Part shown: positions 20,627 to 29,867 of the stretch, in pieces | How the letters are laid out: every line of letters starts with the position of its first letter | Position numbering within the stretch: the first letter of the stretch is position 1 | Source of the DNA: Marinactinospora thermotolerans DSM 45154 | Lineage (GTDB): Bacteria > Actinomycetota > Actinomycetes > Streptosporangiales > Streptosporangiaceae | Assembly: GCF_900167435.1 (NCBI RefSeq) | Contig: NZ_FUWS01000011.1 | Span: forward strand, 124,001-188,000 | Length of the DNA stretch: 64,000 nt | Reading direction: 5' to 3' | Notes under the pieces: model-generated | Seen by the model: only the letters and a program-made list of their open reading frames with translations | The model's database searches: none | What the model was told of the DNA's origin: nothing | Made by a program: the position numbers and the translations under genes

Positions 20627-21358
20627 GGTAACTCCAATCTCCGTCGCGCGTTCTGCCGGAATGAATGTAGGTGAGCTGTTGACTCCTGGGAAATGCAAAC
20701 CGAGAGCGGTCATGGACTATCCGCATAACTCCAGCTGTAGCGGGTCGACGGCATGCAGGTCTTTCTTAGGAGCTGGGGGAGGCGTGCGAACAGTGCGGGT
20801 CTGTTGGTTTACCCGAGGGTGAATCAGCGTGAGTGGGCGGAAAACGTATGCCTCCGAAGGGGGCGTGCGGATCGTTTTTCCGTCCCGACGGTGAGACGCA
20901 ACCGGTCTGTGTTCCGGTGGCCGGAACCGACTCCTGGTGAAAGAGAGGATTTCTCTGGTGCGTGCAGGCGGGGTGAGAGGAGCTTGGAGGTCGCCGATGT
21001 GGGCGGCCGACGGGAGTCGAGAACGGTCCCAGAGGCCCGGGAGGGGAGAGGGTAAGTTCCGATGAACATCGGAAGGTCGGGCGAAGAATCCAGGTCAACG
21101 AGGACCTGCCATTTCCCTGTGCCTGCTTCTCCGGCGGTTCCGCGGATTCTGTTGTAACCCCATCGGGCGCCGAAGATTGAAGATGAGAAACCATGAGGTG
21201 GCGTGTGCGTCCATGAGGATCCGTACGGCCCGGCGATCTCGGCGCCGTTGCCGGAAGTGGGGAAACGTAACTCTGGGAAGAAGCGGCGAAGCTTGAACTG
21301 CATTTATTTATCGCATGCATAGATGCGCTTCGTGTGGCATTTCTGCTTCTGCTCGGTA
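20627..21358. other. Long divergent intergenic region
   Basis: About 730 bases separate the ALAS start (minus) from the GNAT start (plus). Base composition is more even than in the flanking core genes. No frame inside it has a credible domain or codon pattern. It should hold the divergent promoters of the accessory cluster, but no clear -35/-10 pair or operator was identified. Confidence 0.45.
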
Positions 21359-21880
21359 ATGCCTAAAGTGACCGCCGTGAGGGGCAATGGATACCCGCTG
21401 CCGCGGCATGCGACAGCAGATGACATCGACGAACTCGTGCGGCTGCGCGCGTATCTGCTCAGTACGGGCGAAGGTCCGTACACGGCGCGCACTCCAGAAG
21501 ACGAAGAAGTGTGGAGGCAGGCCTACCGGAAGTGGCTTGAACCGGTGACGGCCGGCAGCGTGCCCACGGTGCGGGTGGGCGTCATCGGCTCCCCTGGGAG
21601 CCTCCTCGCCTGCGCGATCGCTGTTGTCGACCATCGGGCTCCCACCGCCCGTTGCCCCAGTGGGCGGGTGGGCTGGGTGCAGACGGTCGTGGTCGATCCG
21701 TCGGCCCGCCGCCAGGGGCTCGGCAGAAGAGTGATGGACGACGCGCTGTGCTGGCTCCGCGAGGCCGGAGCCGAGAGCGTCGTCCTCCAGACCACGCGAG
21801 ATGGTGCTCCGCTGTACCGATCCCTGGGGTTCGCGCCGACCGGTGAGGATCTGCTCTATCTGGACGTGAGAGGTTGTTGA
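21359..21880 (+). CDS. GNAT family N-acetyltransferase
   Basis: It transfers an acetyl group from acetyl-CoA to an unknown amine. The CoA pyrophosphate-binding motif A is VDPSARRQGLGRRVMDDAL, preceded by VGWVQTVVV; motif B is PLYRSLGFAPTG. It is about 173 aa from ATG 21359; GTG 21368 or 21377 are alternatives, and none has a strong ribosome binding site. Its TGA abuts the next gene's GTG, so it is in one transcription unit with the oxidoreductase and AsnB-like gene. A self-protection or tailoring role is possible. Confidence 0.82.
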   Translation: MPKVTAVRGNGYPLPRHATADDIDELVRLRAYLLSTGEGPYTARTPEDEEVWRQAYRKWLEPVTAGSVPTVRVGVIGSPGSLLACAIAVVDHRAPTARCPSGRVGWVQTVVVDPSARRQGLGRRVMDDALCWLREAGAESVVLQTTRDGAPLYRSLGFAPTGEDLLYLDVRGC

Positions 21881-22939
21881 GTGGCAAAGGTTCTCATCAT
21901 CGGCCTCGGATACGCGGGCCGGCGATTCAAAAAGGCTTTCGAGAACACGGGAACTCCGGTGGAGTTCTCCTACGTCGGACGTACCCGCCAGGACGTGCCC
22001 ATCCCGTACTACCGATTCATCGACGAAGCGCTTGAGGACTTCCGCCCGGACGTCGCCGTGGTCACGGTGCCCGATCTGGCGCACGCGGAAGTATTGCGGG
22101 CGCTCTCGGGATTCGACGGTTTCGTGTTGGCGGAGAAGCCGCTGGTCACCTCCGGTGATGACCTCACTCCTGTGGAGTCCGCTCTCAGGAAGGTCTCAGG
22201 GTTCTGTATGGACCTGGTGGAACGTTACGCGGAAACGACCATGCTCCTCCGCGATCTCGTCCGCGAGGACGGATTGACACTTGTCCGCGCCCACTTCACC
22301 TGGGGCAAGGACCGTATTAACGATCACCGTCCCACCAGTGGGGTGTCGAGCGAGATCATACATCCGCTCGATCTGCTCCAATGGATCTGTGGAGCAGGGA
22401 CACCGATGTCCCTGGAAACCGTTCTCGGGGTACGGTCGGATTTCTCTGTATCGGGTCACGACGTGCTCGATAGTGTGGCGATTTCCGCCCGACTCGGCAG
22501 CGGCGTGGTAAGTGGCTACAGCAGTTTTGTCAACATCACCCGTAAGCGCGAGATCGATTTCGTGTTCCGTGATCGCTCAGGTGATCTGCTCTACGCGAAC
22601 GCCGTATACGACACCCCTGTGTGGGATGCCGACCGGTTGCGAGTCTGGCGGCGCACCGGTGCGGGAGACGTGGTCGTCCACGAACTGGATACCGGACTGC
22701 GTGCCGTCCCCAAGGGGGCCGAGACGGTCGTCAAGCTCGGCAGGATGGTCGATGACGTCACACGATATGTCGCCAGTGGCCGAGATCCCAACATTCCTTT
22801 CGCCGGATTAAGCGACGCCTTCGCCCTGCAGCGCCTCCTGAACGAAATGGAGGCCCGCGCCTATGTGACAGGTCCCGTCAGCTATTTTCCCAATGGCAGG
22901 ACCGTCCTGGAAGAAGTCGATTGGGAGCGTCTCGGGTGA
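21881..22939 (+). CDS. Gfo/Idh/MocA-family oxidoreductase
   Basis: This is an NAD(P)-dependent oxidoreductase of 352 aa. The N-terminal Rossmann motif is VLIIGLGYAGRRFKKAF. VVTVPDLAHAEVL and VLAEKPLVTS contain the conserved EKP catalytic lysine of the family. The C-terminal half carries the alpha/beta substrate domain with a HPLDLLQW segment. GTG 21881 begins immediately after the GNAT stop codon. Substrate unknown; family members act on sugars, cyclitols and imines, so reduction of a ketone or imine derived from the neighbouring pathway is an inference. Confidence 0.85.
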   Translation: MAKVLIIGLGYAGRRFKKAFENTGTPVEFSYVGRTRQDVPIPYYRFIDEALEDFRPDVAVVTVPDLAHAEVLRALSGFDGFVLAEKPLVTSGDDLTPVESALRKVSGFCMDLVERYAETTMLLRDLVREDGLTLVRAHFTWGKDRINDHRPTSGVSSEIIHPLDLLQWICGAGTPMSLETVLGVRSDFSVSGHDVLDSVAISARLGSGVVSGYSSFVNITRKREIDFVFRDRSGDLLYANAVYDTPVWDADRLRVWRRTGAGDVVVHELDTGLRAVPKGAETVVKLGRMVDDVTRYVASGRDPNIPFAGLSDAFALQRLLNEMEARAYVTGPVSYFPNGRTVLEEVDWERLG

Positions 22940-23007
22940 ATATCTCGCCTGCGTTCCGCTCTTTCACAGACCCAGAACTCCGATGACACCGGACCAAGGA
23001 GCCGACC

Positions 23008-24858
23008 ATGTGCGGAATCGCCGGATGGGTGGATTTCAACTGTGACGTCCGCCGGGACACAGCCACGCTTGAGGCCGTCACCAGGACCATGGCCTGCCGA
23101 GGCCCCGATGCAGAGGGCATGTGGACGGGTGAGCACGTCGCTCTCGGCCACCGCAGGCTCTCCATCATCGACTTGGAGGGCGGCCGGCAGCCCATGGTGG
23201 CCGAGGAGGGGGGCAGGGTCCTGGCCTGCCTCACCTACAGCGGAGAGGTGTACAACTTCCAGGAGCTGCGCCGCGAACTCAAGGGACGCGGACACACCTT
23301 CAGAACGCACAGTGACACGGAAGTCGTTCTGCGCGGTTACCTCGAATGGGGAGAAGGGGTCGTCGACCACCTCAACGGCATGTACGCCTTCGCGGTGTGG
23401 GACGAACGGGCCCAGACTCTCGTGCTGATCCGCGACCGTATGGGCGTCAAACCGCTGTACTACTTCCCGACCGCGAACGGCGTCGTCTTCGGCTCCGAAC
23501 CCAAGGCGATACTCGCGCACCCCGCTGTGCCCCGCAGGGTCGGCCCCGAAGGGCTCCGGGAGGTCCTGGAAATGGTGAAGACGCCGGGGAGCGGTGTCTT
23601 CGCCGGGATGTACGAGGTGCGTCCGGGACAGTTGGTGCGCGTGCGTCGAGAGGGCTTGAGCAGGCGTACATACTGGGCCCTCGAAGCGCGGGAGCACCCC
23701 GACGACCTGAAGACGACGATCGAGACCGTACGAGCGCTGCTCGACGACATCGTCGAGCGTCAGACCGTTTCCGACGTCCCCCTGTGCTCTCTGCTCTCGG
23801 GCGGTCTCGATTCCTCCGTCATCACCGCTTTGGCCTCCCAGAAGCTGAGCGCGAGAGGCGAAGGGGCGGTGCGCTCCTTCTCCGTCGACTTCGCCGACCA
23901 CGGCGTGGAGTTCGTCGCCGACCCGGTCAGAGGCTCCTCGGACGCCCCGTTCGTCCGTGATCTCGTCGACCGGATCGGCGCTGACCACAGCGAGATCGTG
24001 ATGGACAGCGCCGAACTGGCGGACCCCTCCCTGCGTGACAGGGTGCTCCGCGCCCTCGACCTGCCGCCCGCCTACTGGGGGGATATGTGGCCCTCCCTCT
24101 ACCGTCTGTTCCAGTCCGTACGTGAACAATCGACGGTGGCCCTGTCCGGCGAGTCGGCGGACGAGGTCTTTGGCGGGTACCGCTGGTTCTTCGACCCCGA
24201 GGCGGTCGAGGCCGAGACCTTCCCCTGGCTGACGTCCGCCACGGGGAAGTACTTCGACGGCAAGTCGCTTTTCGATCCCGCCTTGCTACGGAAGCTGGAG
24301 ATGCCGGAGTTCCTGAGGGACAGTTACGCACAGGCCATCTCCGAGACGCCGGTGCTCGCGGGGGAGGACGGCACCAACCGCCGCATGCGGCAGATGAGCT
24401 ATGTCAACCTGACGCGGTTCGTGCAGACGTTGCTCGATCGCAAGGACCGGATGAGCATGGCCGTCGGGCTCGAAGTGCGCGTGCCCTTCTGCGACCATCG
24501 CCTGGTCGAGTACGTGTTCAACGCGCCCTGGGAGATGAAGTCCTTCGACGGGCGGGAGAAGAGCCTCCTGCGCGCGGCCACAAAGGACCTGTTGCCGGAG
24601 TCGATCGTGCAGCGGGTCAAAAGCCCCTATCCCACCACCCAGGATCCGGCTTACGAGCGGGGGTTGCGTACGGCTCTCGCCGAGGTGCTCGACGATTCCT
24701 CGTCGCCGGTTCTGCCCCTGCTCGACCAAGTGGCGGTGAAGAACCTCCTGGCGAGCCCGCTCGGCGAGGTGAGCGCCCAGTACGACCGTTCCGGTCTGGA
24801 GATGGCCTTGGGGCTCAACTCCTGGCTGGCCGCCTACGACATCACGCTCGATCTGTGA
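23008..24858 (+). CDS. asnB: Glutamine-dependent asparagine synthetase-like amidotransferase
   Basis: This 616-aa protein has two domains. The N-terminal class II glutaminase starts MCGIAGW, with Cys2 as nucleophile and RGPDAEG, RLSIID and YSGEVYNF in the glutamine site. The C-terminal synthetase domain has the PP-loop SGGLDSSV (about residue 270) and the GESADEVFGGY and RKDRMSMAVGLEVRVPF segments. AAGGAG precedes ATG 23008. It ends the operon with the GNAT and oxidoreductase. In accessory clusters AsnB homologues often amidate a pathway acid instead of aspartate. Symbol by family only. Confidence 0.9.
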   Translation: MCGIAGWVDFNCDVRRDTATLEAVTRTMACRGPDAEGMWTGEHVALGHRRLSIIDLEGGRQPMVAEEGGRVLACLTYSGEVYNFQELRRELKGRGHTFRTHSDTEVVLRGYLEWGEGVVDHLNGMYAFAVWDERAQTLVLIRDRMGVKPLYYFPTANGVVFGSEPKAILAHPAVPRRVGPEGLREVLEMVKTPGSGVFAGMYEVRPGQLVRVRREGLSRRTYWALEAREHPDDLKTTIETVRALLDDIVERQTVSDVPLCSLLSGGLDSSVITALASQKLSARGEGAVRSFSVDFADHGVEFVADPVRGSSDAPFVRDLVDRIGADHSEIVMDSAELADPSLRDRVLRALDLPPAYWGDMWPSLYRLFQSVREQSTVALSGESADEVFGGYRWFFDPEAVEAETFPWLTSATGKYFDGKSLFDPALLRKLEMPEFLRDSYAQAISETPVLAGEDGTNRRMRQMSYVNLTRFVQTLLDRKDRMSMAVGLEVRVPFCDHRLVEYVFNAPWEMKSFDGREKSLLRAATKDLLPESIVQRVKSPYPTTQDPAYERGLRTALAEVLDDSSSPVLPLLDQVAVKNLLASPLGEVSAQYDRSGLEMALGLNSWLAAYDITLDL

Positions 24859-25331
24859 CTCCACGGGGTGTGGGCCGCCAACTGTGAGGAGGGGCCGCGT
24901 CGTCCCGGGGAAGGCGGAGCTGGCGCCTCAGCCCGATGGGGTGGCGCAGTCCCATCAGGCCGGCCGTGGTGATCGGGCCTCCCGGGGCCTCGACGCGCAA
25001 CGCGCCGGGGCCCCGCTTCCCTCATGGGCCACCGGCCCGGGAGCGGTCCTCGATCCGGGGAGCCCCACGTCCGCCCCACGACCCGGTGCCTGGCCCACGG
25101 GGCCGTGGCCGAAGTCGGTCAGTCCGGGCCGAAGCGATCCGGACCGCGGAGGACGGATGGCGGGAGGGGCGCCCGCTCGGGTGGGCGAAGAAGCGCTGAC
25201 CTCGGTTGATGTGTCCACAACGGGCAACGCGGCCATGGCCGTGGACAGGTCGCCGGCCGGCCCTTCCCCCTCCTTCGGCTCCCTCGCGGCCTTTCTCCGG
25301 TCACAGCCCGGCGCGTCAGGGAGCGGAACCA
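24859..25331. other. Gene-free interval before the ArsR promoter
   Basis: About 470 GC-rich bases contain short open frames on both strands with Arg/Pro/Ala-rich, uninformative translations and no ribosome binding sites. No hairpin terminator for the AsnB-like gene stood out. Confidence 0.45.
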
Positions 25332-25361
25332 TTGATTGTGCGAATATTTTCGCACTATGAT
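25332..25361 (+). promoter_or_regulatory. Promoter of the arsR-like/MFS operon
   Basis: TTGATT (25332-25337) and TATGAT (25356-25361) are separated by 18 bases. The expected transcription start is near 25368, about 35 bases before the ATG. The spacer is exactly the first inverted repeat, so a bound regulator would block RNA polymerase. Confidence 0.7.
25338..25355. promoter_or_regulatory. Operator 1 of the ArsR-type regulator
   Basis: A perfect inverted repeat, GTGCGAA-TATT-TTCGCAC. It fills the -35/-10 spacer and is AT-rich at its centre, as ArsR-family sites often are. Its placement suggests autorepression. Confidence 0.72.
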
Positions 25362-25362
25362 C

Positions 25363-25380
25363 GTGCGGCAATAGTCGCAC
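25363..25380. promoter_or_regulatory. Operator 2 of the ArsR-type regulator
   Basis: A second 18-bp site, GTGCG-N8-CGCAC, starts 25 bases after the first and covers the predicted transcription start. It is less symmetric in the inner bases, so it is probably the weaker site. Confidence 0.62.
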
Positions 25381-25401
25381 AATTGTGAGAGAGGGGTGAC
25401 T

Positions 25402-25767
25402 ATGGCCGCTGTACGCACGTACGTCCATCCTGAGACCGGGGAGATCTCGCTGCCGCGTGTCCTGTTCGCGCTGAGCGAGCCGTTGCGTTTGGAGATGGTC
25501 CGCAAACTCGCCGAGGAAGGAGAGCTGGACAGCATCGAACTCGGCCCCGATCTGCCCAGATCGACCCTGACCCACCACACCAGCCTGCTGCGTGAGTCCG
25601 GCGTCGCCTTCGTGCGGGCCGAGGGACGTAAATGCATGATCAGCCTGCGGGCCGAGGACCTGGACCTCCGCTTTCCCGGGCTGATCGACACCGTCCTGTC
25701 CGGCTACAAGTCCGCACGGGCCGAGGAGTCCGACGACGAGACGCGCGGATCGGGAGTGGAGCAGTGA
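25402..25767 (+). CDS. ArsR-type winged-helix transcriptional regulator
   Basis: This is a small DNA-binding regulator (121 aa). The helix-turn-helix region is visible as SEPLRLEMVRKLAEEGEL followed by LPRSTLTHHTSLLRESG (recognition helix) and the wing VRAEGRKCMISLR. It has one cysteine and no ELCVC-type metal site, so it probably senses something other than arsenite-like metals. ATG 25402 is preferred over GTG 25396 because GAGAGAGGGG ends five bases before it. It overlaps the exporter gene by four bases, so one transcript is expected, controlled by the two upstream operators. Confidence 0.88.
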   Translation: MAAVRTYVHPETGEISLPRVLFALSEPLRLEMVRKLAEEGELDSIELGPDLPRSTLTHHTSLLRESGVAFVRAEGRKCMISLRAEDLDLRFPGLIDTVLSGYKSARAEESDDETRGSGVEQ

Positions 25768-26939
25768 TCCTGCGACTCTGGCCGCTGGTCGCCGCGGCCA
25801 TCTCGCTCGGTATCGACGCCTACGTACTGGCCGGTGTCCTTCCCCAGGTCGCGGACTCGCTCGCGGTGTCGGTGGCCGCCATCGGCCTGGGCGTCACCGC
25901 CTTCACCGGGGCCTACGCCTTTGCCGGCCCGCTGCTGTCGGGCCCGCTCGTCGCGGGCTCCACCAAGCGCGCCCTGATCGTCTCGCTGGGACTGTTCAAC
26001 CTCGGCAACCTCATCACCGCGCTGGCCCCCGAGATCATGGTGTTCCTCGGGTCGCGGGTGCTGGCCGGCGTCGGCGCCGGGATCCTGACCGCGGTGGCGA
26101 CCGCCACGGCCGCCGCCATGGTGGCCGAACACGAGCGCGGCCGGGCCATGGCCCTGGTGACCTTCGGACTTTCAACGGGCACCGTGGCGGGGGTGCCCCT
26201 CGGCATGCTCATCGGCCAGTGGGCCGGGTGGCGTTGGACGATGGGCCTGGTCGTGGCGATCGGGATCATCAGCATGGCCGCGGTCCTGGCCCGGCGAGGA
26301 CCCTACCCGACCATTCTGGTGGCGAAGGTCGGTGAGAACCTGCGGCTGCTCACGGCTCCCGTGATCACCGCGGGAGTGATCCTGGCCTTCCTCCTCGGGG
26401 TGGCGAGCCTGGGCCTGTACACCTACCTGGTCCCCATGGCCGACGACCGCGGTCTGGCCTCGATGGCGTTCACCCTGGTGTGGGTGTGGGGCATCGGAGG
26501 TGTGGCCGGCTCGGCCCTGATCGGCCGTCCCGTGGACGCCCTGGGGTCCCGGCGACTGTTCCCCGTCGTCGTTGTGGCCCTGACCGTGGCCCTGGGCGCC
26601 CTGGCGTTCCTGGACCACGTCCTCGTCTGGATCGTCGCGGTCGCCTTGTGGGGGGCCGCGGGGTGGGCGAGTGTGCCCGTCCTCCAACATCTGCTCGTCC
26701 AGGGCCGTCAGCAGCAGGCCATGGCGATCATCGCGTTCCAGATGGCCGCCATGTACCTGGGATCGGCGGCCGGCGCGGCCCTGGGAGGGCTGCTGCTGGA
26801 CCATGGGACAGCCGCCGGTGCGCTTCCCGGCTGGGCGCTTGGGGTCGCGTTCGCGACGCTGGTGCTGGCCCTGATCGTCGCGCGCGTCCAGGCGGTGCGT
26901 CCATCGGCCCGGATCGAGCCGGACCGCAGCCGTTCCTGA
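25764..26939 (+). CDS. MFS transporter, DHA1-type drug efflux family
   Basis: This is a 12-helix major facilitator of 391 aa. The first helix reads SLGIDAYVLAGVLPQVADSL, the N-terminal pattern of DHA1 exporters such as AraJ/CmlA relatives. A second helix pair contains GVGAGILTAVATATAAAMV, and the antiporter-like motif GLSTGTVAGVPLGMLIGQ follows. GTG 25764 overlaps the regulator's stop. The linked repressor suggests an inducible exporter of a small toxic molecule. The product of the neighbouring accessory cluster is a candidate substrate; that link is inference. Confidence 0.87.
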   Translation: MILRLWPLVAAAISLGIDAYVLAGVLPQVADSLAVSVAAIGLGVTAFTGAYAFAGPLLSGPLVAGSTKRALIVSLGLFNLGNLITALAPEIMVFLGSRVLAGVGAGILTAVATATAAAMVAEHERGRAMALVTFGLSTGTVAGVPLGMLIGQWAGWRWTMGLVVAIGIISMAAVLARRGPYPTILVAKVGENLRLLTAPVITAGVILAFLLGVASLGLYTYLVPMADDRGLASMAFTLVWVWGIGGVAGSALIGRPVDALGSRRLFPVVVVALTVALGALAFLDHVLVWIVAVALWGAAGWASVPVLQHLLVQGRQQQAMAIIAFQMAAMYLGSAAGAALGGLLLDHGTAAGALPGWALGVAFATLVLALIVARVQAVRPSARIEPDRSRS

Positions 26940-26999
26940 GACCGGGGGAGCCTGGCAGGGGCGGCCGGTGCCGGGGTGGACCGGTCGCCCCTCGCTAAG

Positions 27000-27028
27000 A
27001 CGGGGCGCGCCTCGCCTGGGCGCCCCGT
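27000..27028 (+). terminator. Hairpin after the MFS gene
   Basis: Arms ACGGGGCGC and GCGCCCCGT form a nine-pair stem with an 11-base loop, 60 bases after the transporter stop. No T tract follows. Confidence 0.5.
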
Positions 27029-28178
27029 CGCGGTTTCGATGGGACCCGGAGCGCCGCTTCACGGTGGGATCGCGGTGCTCGCGTCCGAAGGCGGGCCGGC
27101 GGCGCCACGGGCGAGGAGAGCGGTCGCCGGGCGACCGGTGTCGGAGTCGCCGTAGTTCTTGGTTCCAGCGTGCTGGCCGGTCCGGCCGAGGGCGGGCCGG
27201 CCGGACCGGTCGCCCACGTCACGTCCGTGGGCGGGCATGACCTCCCGCCGGATTCGGCTCTGAAGACGTGAAACCGGGCCGCCCCGGATCTCGGGCGGAC
27301 GGCGGTCGCTCGCTGTGGTCGGCGGTCGCGGTGCGGGTCGGGCGCCGCCCGTGCTCCACCGGGCCGGTCGGGGTGTTCCAAGGACCCGGGTGGTGGAACC
27401 GCACCGTGTTCCCGGGCGCTGCGAAGGATCTGCCGGAGCCGGCTCGTCGATGTTCGGGACGACGCGCCTTCGGGGGAGGAGCCCGAGGCGACGGGGATTC
27501 AGCCGGATCGCCTGTCCGAGCAGCGTGAACATCCGCGCGGAAAGAGCCGCGATCTAAGCAGGACGCCTCACCTATACGGATGGAATGGGACGGACCGGGC
27601 ACACTGCGGGGGGTGTTCCGACGGCGCCGCGGTGGACCGGTATCGCGGGTGTGAATGGCACGGGCGTCGTCGTGGGAACGTCTTCGGCTGATGGCTGCGA
27701 GCGGTTGATGGGTGGCCGTTCCCGCTCTCTCCGGACGACGCGTTGTCAATGTGTCCGCTGTTTCCGCCGAATCGGTTCGCGTGGCCGGCCGTGCGCGATG
27801 ACCCGGCCGGAGACGGTGGGGGCGAAAAATGGTTCCGGGAAGTCCGACGTTGGCTGTCGATGAGTTACCGGACCGATGTGTCCGCCTTCTCGTTTACTTT
27901 ATGGCCGCTTGAGGACATGTGAATTACATCGATGCCTCAGGTGCGGGTATCGGGTAACGGTGCCGGCAATTGTTTCGGCAGATCACGAGGAGAGTGTCGG
28001 AGAAGTGGGCCGGGAGGTTAACGTGGAACAAACAGCGGAATCCCCCTGGTCCGACAGTCTTTTTCTTCCCGATGTCTCTTCGCGGGTGCGATTACCGGGG
28101 GGTTCTCTGGGGGTGGAGTCGTTGCGCCGGACCGGTATGTTCTGTAGGACTTCAAGAAGGCGATAAAAGGTCAATGTA
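27029..28178. other. Gene-poor stretch upstream of the LysR gene
   Basis: About 1.15 kb with no gene I can support. Several frames of 80-180 codons are open on both strands, but their translations are Arg/Pro/Gly-rich without any domain, and none has a ribosome binding site plus normal codon usage. The GC content falls towards 27850-28180. It may be degraded coding DNA or a long regulatory region. Confidence 0.5.
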
Positions 28179-28191
28179 TATACTGGCGGCT

Positions 28192-29115
28192 GTGAATGTC
28201 GAACTGCACCATTTACGTGGGTTCTTGGCCATAGCAGGTGAGCGGAATTTTACCCGTGCCGCGAAGAGGGTGAACGTATCTCAGTCAACACTTAGTCGTA
28301 ACATCCGGCGCCTGGAGGAGCTTCTCGGTCGCCGTCTGCTGGAGCGGACCACGCGCCAGGTGGAACTCACGCCGGCCGGCGAGGCGCTCTACCGCAGGAT
28401 CCAGTTCCTCCTGCCCCAGCTTGAGGAAGCCCTACGTCTTGAGCAGGGGGGTGACTCGCTCCGTGTCGGATTCACCTGGGGATTCCCCGCGGAGTGGCCG
28501 CAAAAGCTCTTCAGGGACTTCGAGGAGGAGACCGGGGTTGCGGTACAGGTGCACCGGAGCGACTCCCCGTTTGCCGGCATCGACTGTGGTGACGTCGACT
28601 TGGCGATCCTGCGAGGGGTGGTGGATGTTTCCGGACTGGAAGTCGTCACGCTCTCGTATGAGAAGCAGATCGCGGCCGTGTCCGTACGATCGGATCTCTC
28701 CCAGCGGGAAGAGGTGAGCTGGAGAGAGATCGCCGACCAGGAGATCGTTCTGAACGAGGTCAGTGGAACCGTCAGCCTGGACGACTGGCCCGAGGATGGT
28801 CGCCCCAGTGTCTCCGTGACCTGTCGGAATTTCGACGAATGGCTGGTCGCGGTAGCGTCCGGCAAAGGGGTGGGAGTGGCCCCGGAACTCGTCGGGCAGC
28901 AGCACATCAACTCCTGTGTTTCTTTCCTCGCGATTCCGGACGCTCCACGTGTCCCGCTTAACCTGGTCTACCCCAAGCGTGGCGGACATCCTCTGATACC
29001 GCGCTTCATCTCCATGGCGAGGGCCACGGTCAGGGCGCGCGAGGCGGTGGGCCGTAGGAAGAGGGTGAGACCGTCCCGTGAATCGCGTCGGCCTCCGAGC
29101 GTTTCCCCAAGGTGA
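28192..29115 (+). CDS. LysR-family transcriptional regulator
   Basis: This 307-aa regulator has an N-terminal winged helix (LHHLRGFLAIAGERNFTRAAKRVNVSQSTLSRNIRRLEELLG, written here only to mark residues 4-45 by its first and last words: LHHLRGF to LEELLG), then a linker helix and a C-terminal effector-binding domain from about residue 85. GTG 28192 fits the family start (VELHHLR); ATG 28174 would add six residues. TATACT at 28179-28184 lies seven bases before the GTG, suggesting a leaderless transcript. No adjacent divergent target gene exists, which is unusual for LysR regulators. Confidence 0.88.
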   Translation: MNVELHHLRGFLAIAGERNFTRAAKRVNVSQSTLSRNIRRLEELLGRRLLERTTRQVELTPAGEALYRRIQFLLPQLEEALRLEQGGDSLRVGFTWGFPAEWPQKLFRDFEEETGVAVQVHRSDSPFAGIDCGDVDLAILRGVVDVSGLEVVTLSYEKQIAAVSVRSDLSQREEVSWREIADQEIVLNEVSGTVSLDDWPEDGRPSVSVTCRNFDEWLVAVASGKGVGVAPELVGQQHINSCVSFLAIPDAPRVPLNLVYPKRGGHPLIPRFISMARATVRAREAVGRRKRVRPSRESRRPPSVSPR

Positions 29116-29867
29116 TCCAGCTCCGCCCGGTTGGCGGGAAAGGCTTCAGCGGTCAATCGGCCATGGCGGTCTGGAAGAGCCGTTCTCGTGTCATCCACGG
29201 CCGTGAAGGGTCGCCGTCCGCTCGTCTCCCGCTCACGCCGTCGTGTTCCCGGTGGGGAACGCGAAGGTCTTGTCGCCGGAGGTCGGGGAGGTCCGGTTGC
29301 GGCAACCGCGTCATGGCGTCACTCGCGTGACCGGCGTGATGAGCCGCGGGAGTACGGCGGCCCGGTGAGGGGGCGGGCCGCGGGGAGTGGCCGGGCGGGA
29401 TGAGCCGGCCGCGAATGCGGGGACCACGGGGTACGCGGTCGGCGAGGCCCTGACGTCGATATCCGCCGCGATCGAGCGGGCCGGACGCGTGGGGCCGGAA
29501 CCGTCCGCCTGGCGTGGGGGATGCCGCCCCTTTCCGCTCACGGTCCCGTCGCCGTTGGCGGCGGAAAGGGAACCAGGTCCGGCGGATTATCCAGTGGTGC
29601 GGTATCCGAACAGATAGAGATCCATTTCGGAATTCCCAGGCCACGGGCCATGGTGGTATCCAGGCGGATGAATTATGCTCTCGTTGCCTGTCGAGCCGTC
29701 ACACGTCCACGCCTCCCGGGGTGTGCGGGGAACGCCTTCCCGGACATCCGGTCACAACGCCGTCCCCTCTTTGGTGAAGGTCTCCCCTGTATGAAAGTTC
29801 CGTGCCGAGAACGTCCCGACTCCAGGGGGCGCCTGTCCGAGGGGAGCGGACTCCGCCGCGTTCCCCG
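29116..29867. other. Gene-free interval upstream of the biotin-uptake operon
   Basis: About 750 bases with no supportable gene. Bases 29560-29780 are somewhat richer in AT and probably contain the operon promoter. No convincing BirA-type (TTGT...ACAA) or BioQ-type inverted repeat was found by eye. Confidence 0.45.

Noticed and set aside
18398-24858. Assignment as a C5N (2-amino-3-hydroxycyclopentenone) biosynthetic cluster
   Set aside because: No ALA-activating acyl-CoA ligase or amide synthase adjoins the ALAS; the AMP ligases at 32225 and 40003 belong to other units.
27059-27749. Several minus-strand frames of 120-180 codons
   Set aside because: Arg/Pro/Thr-rich translations with no ribosome binding site and overlapping each other; not supportable as genes.
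29300-29867. BirA- or BioQ-type operator before the biotin operon
   Set aside because: No inverted repeat of the TTGT-N14-17-ACAA or TGAAC/GTTCA kind found by eye; a weak site could have been missed.
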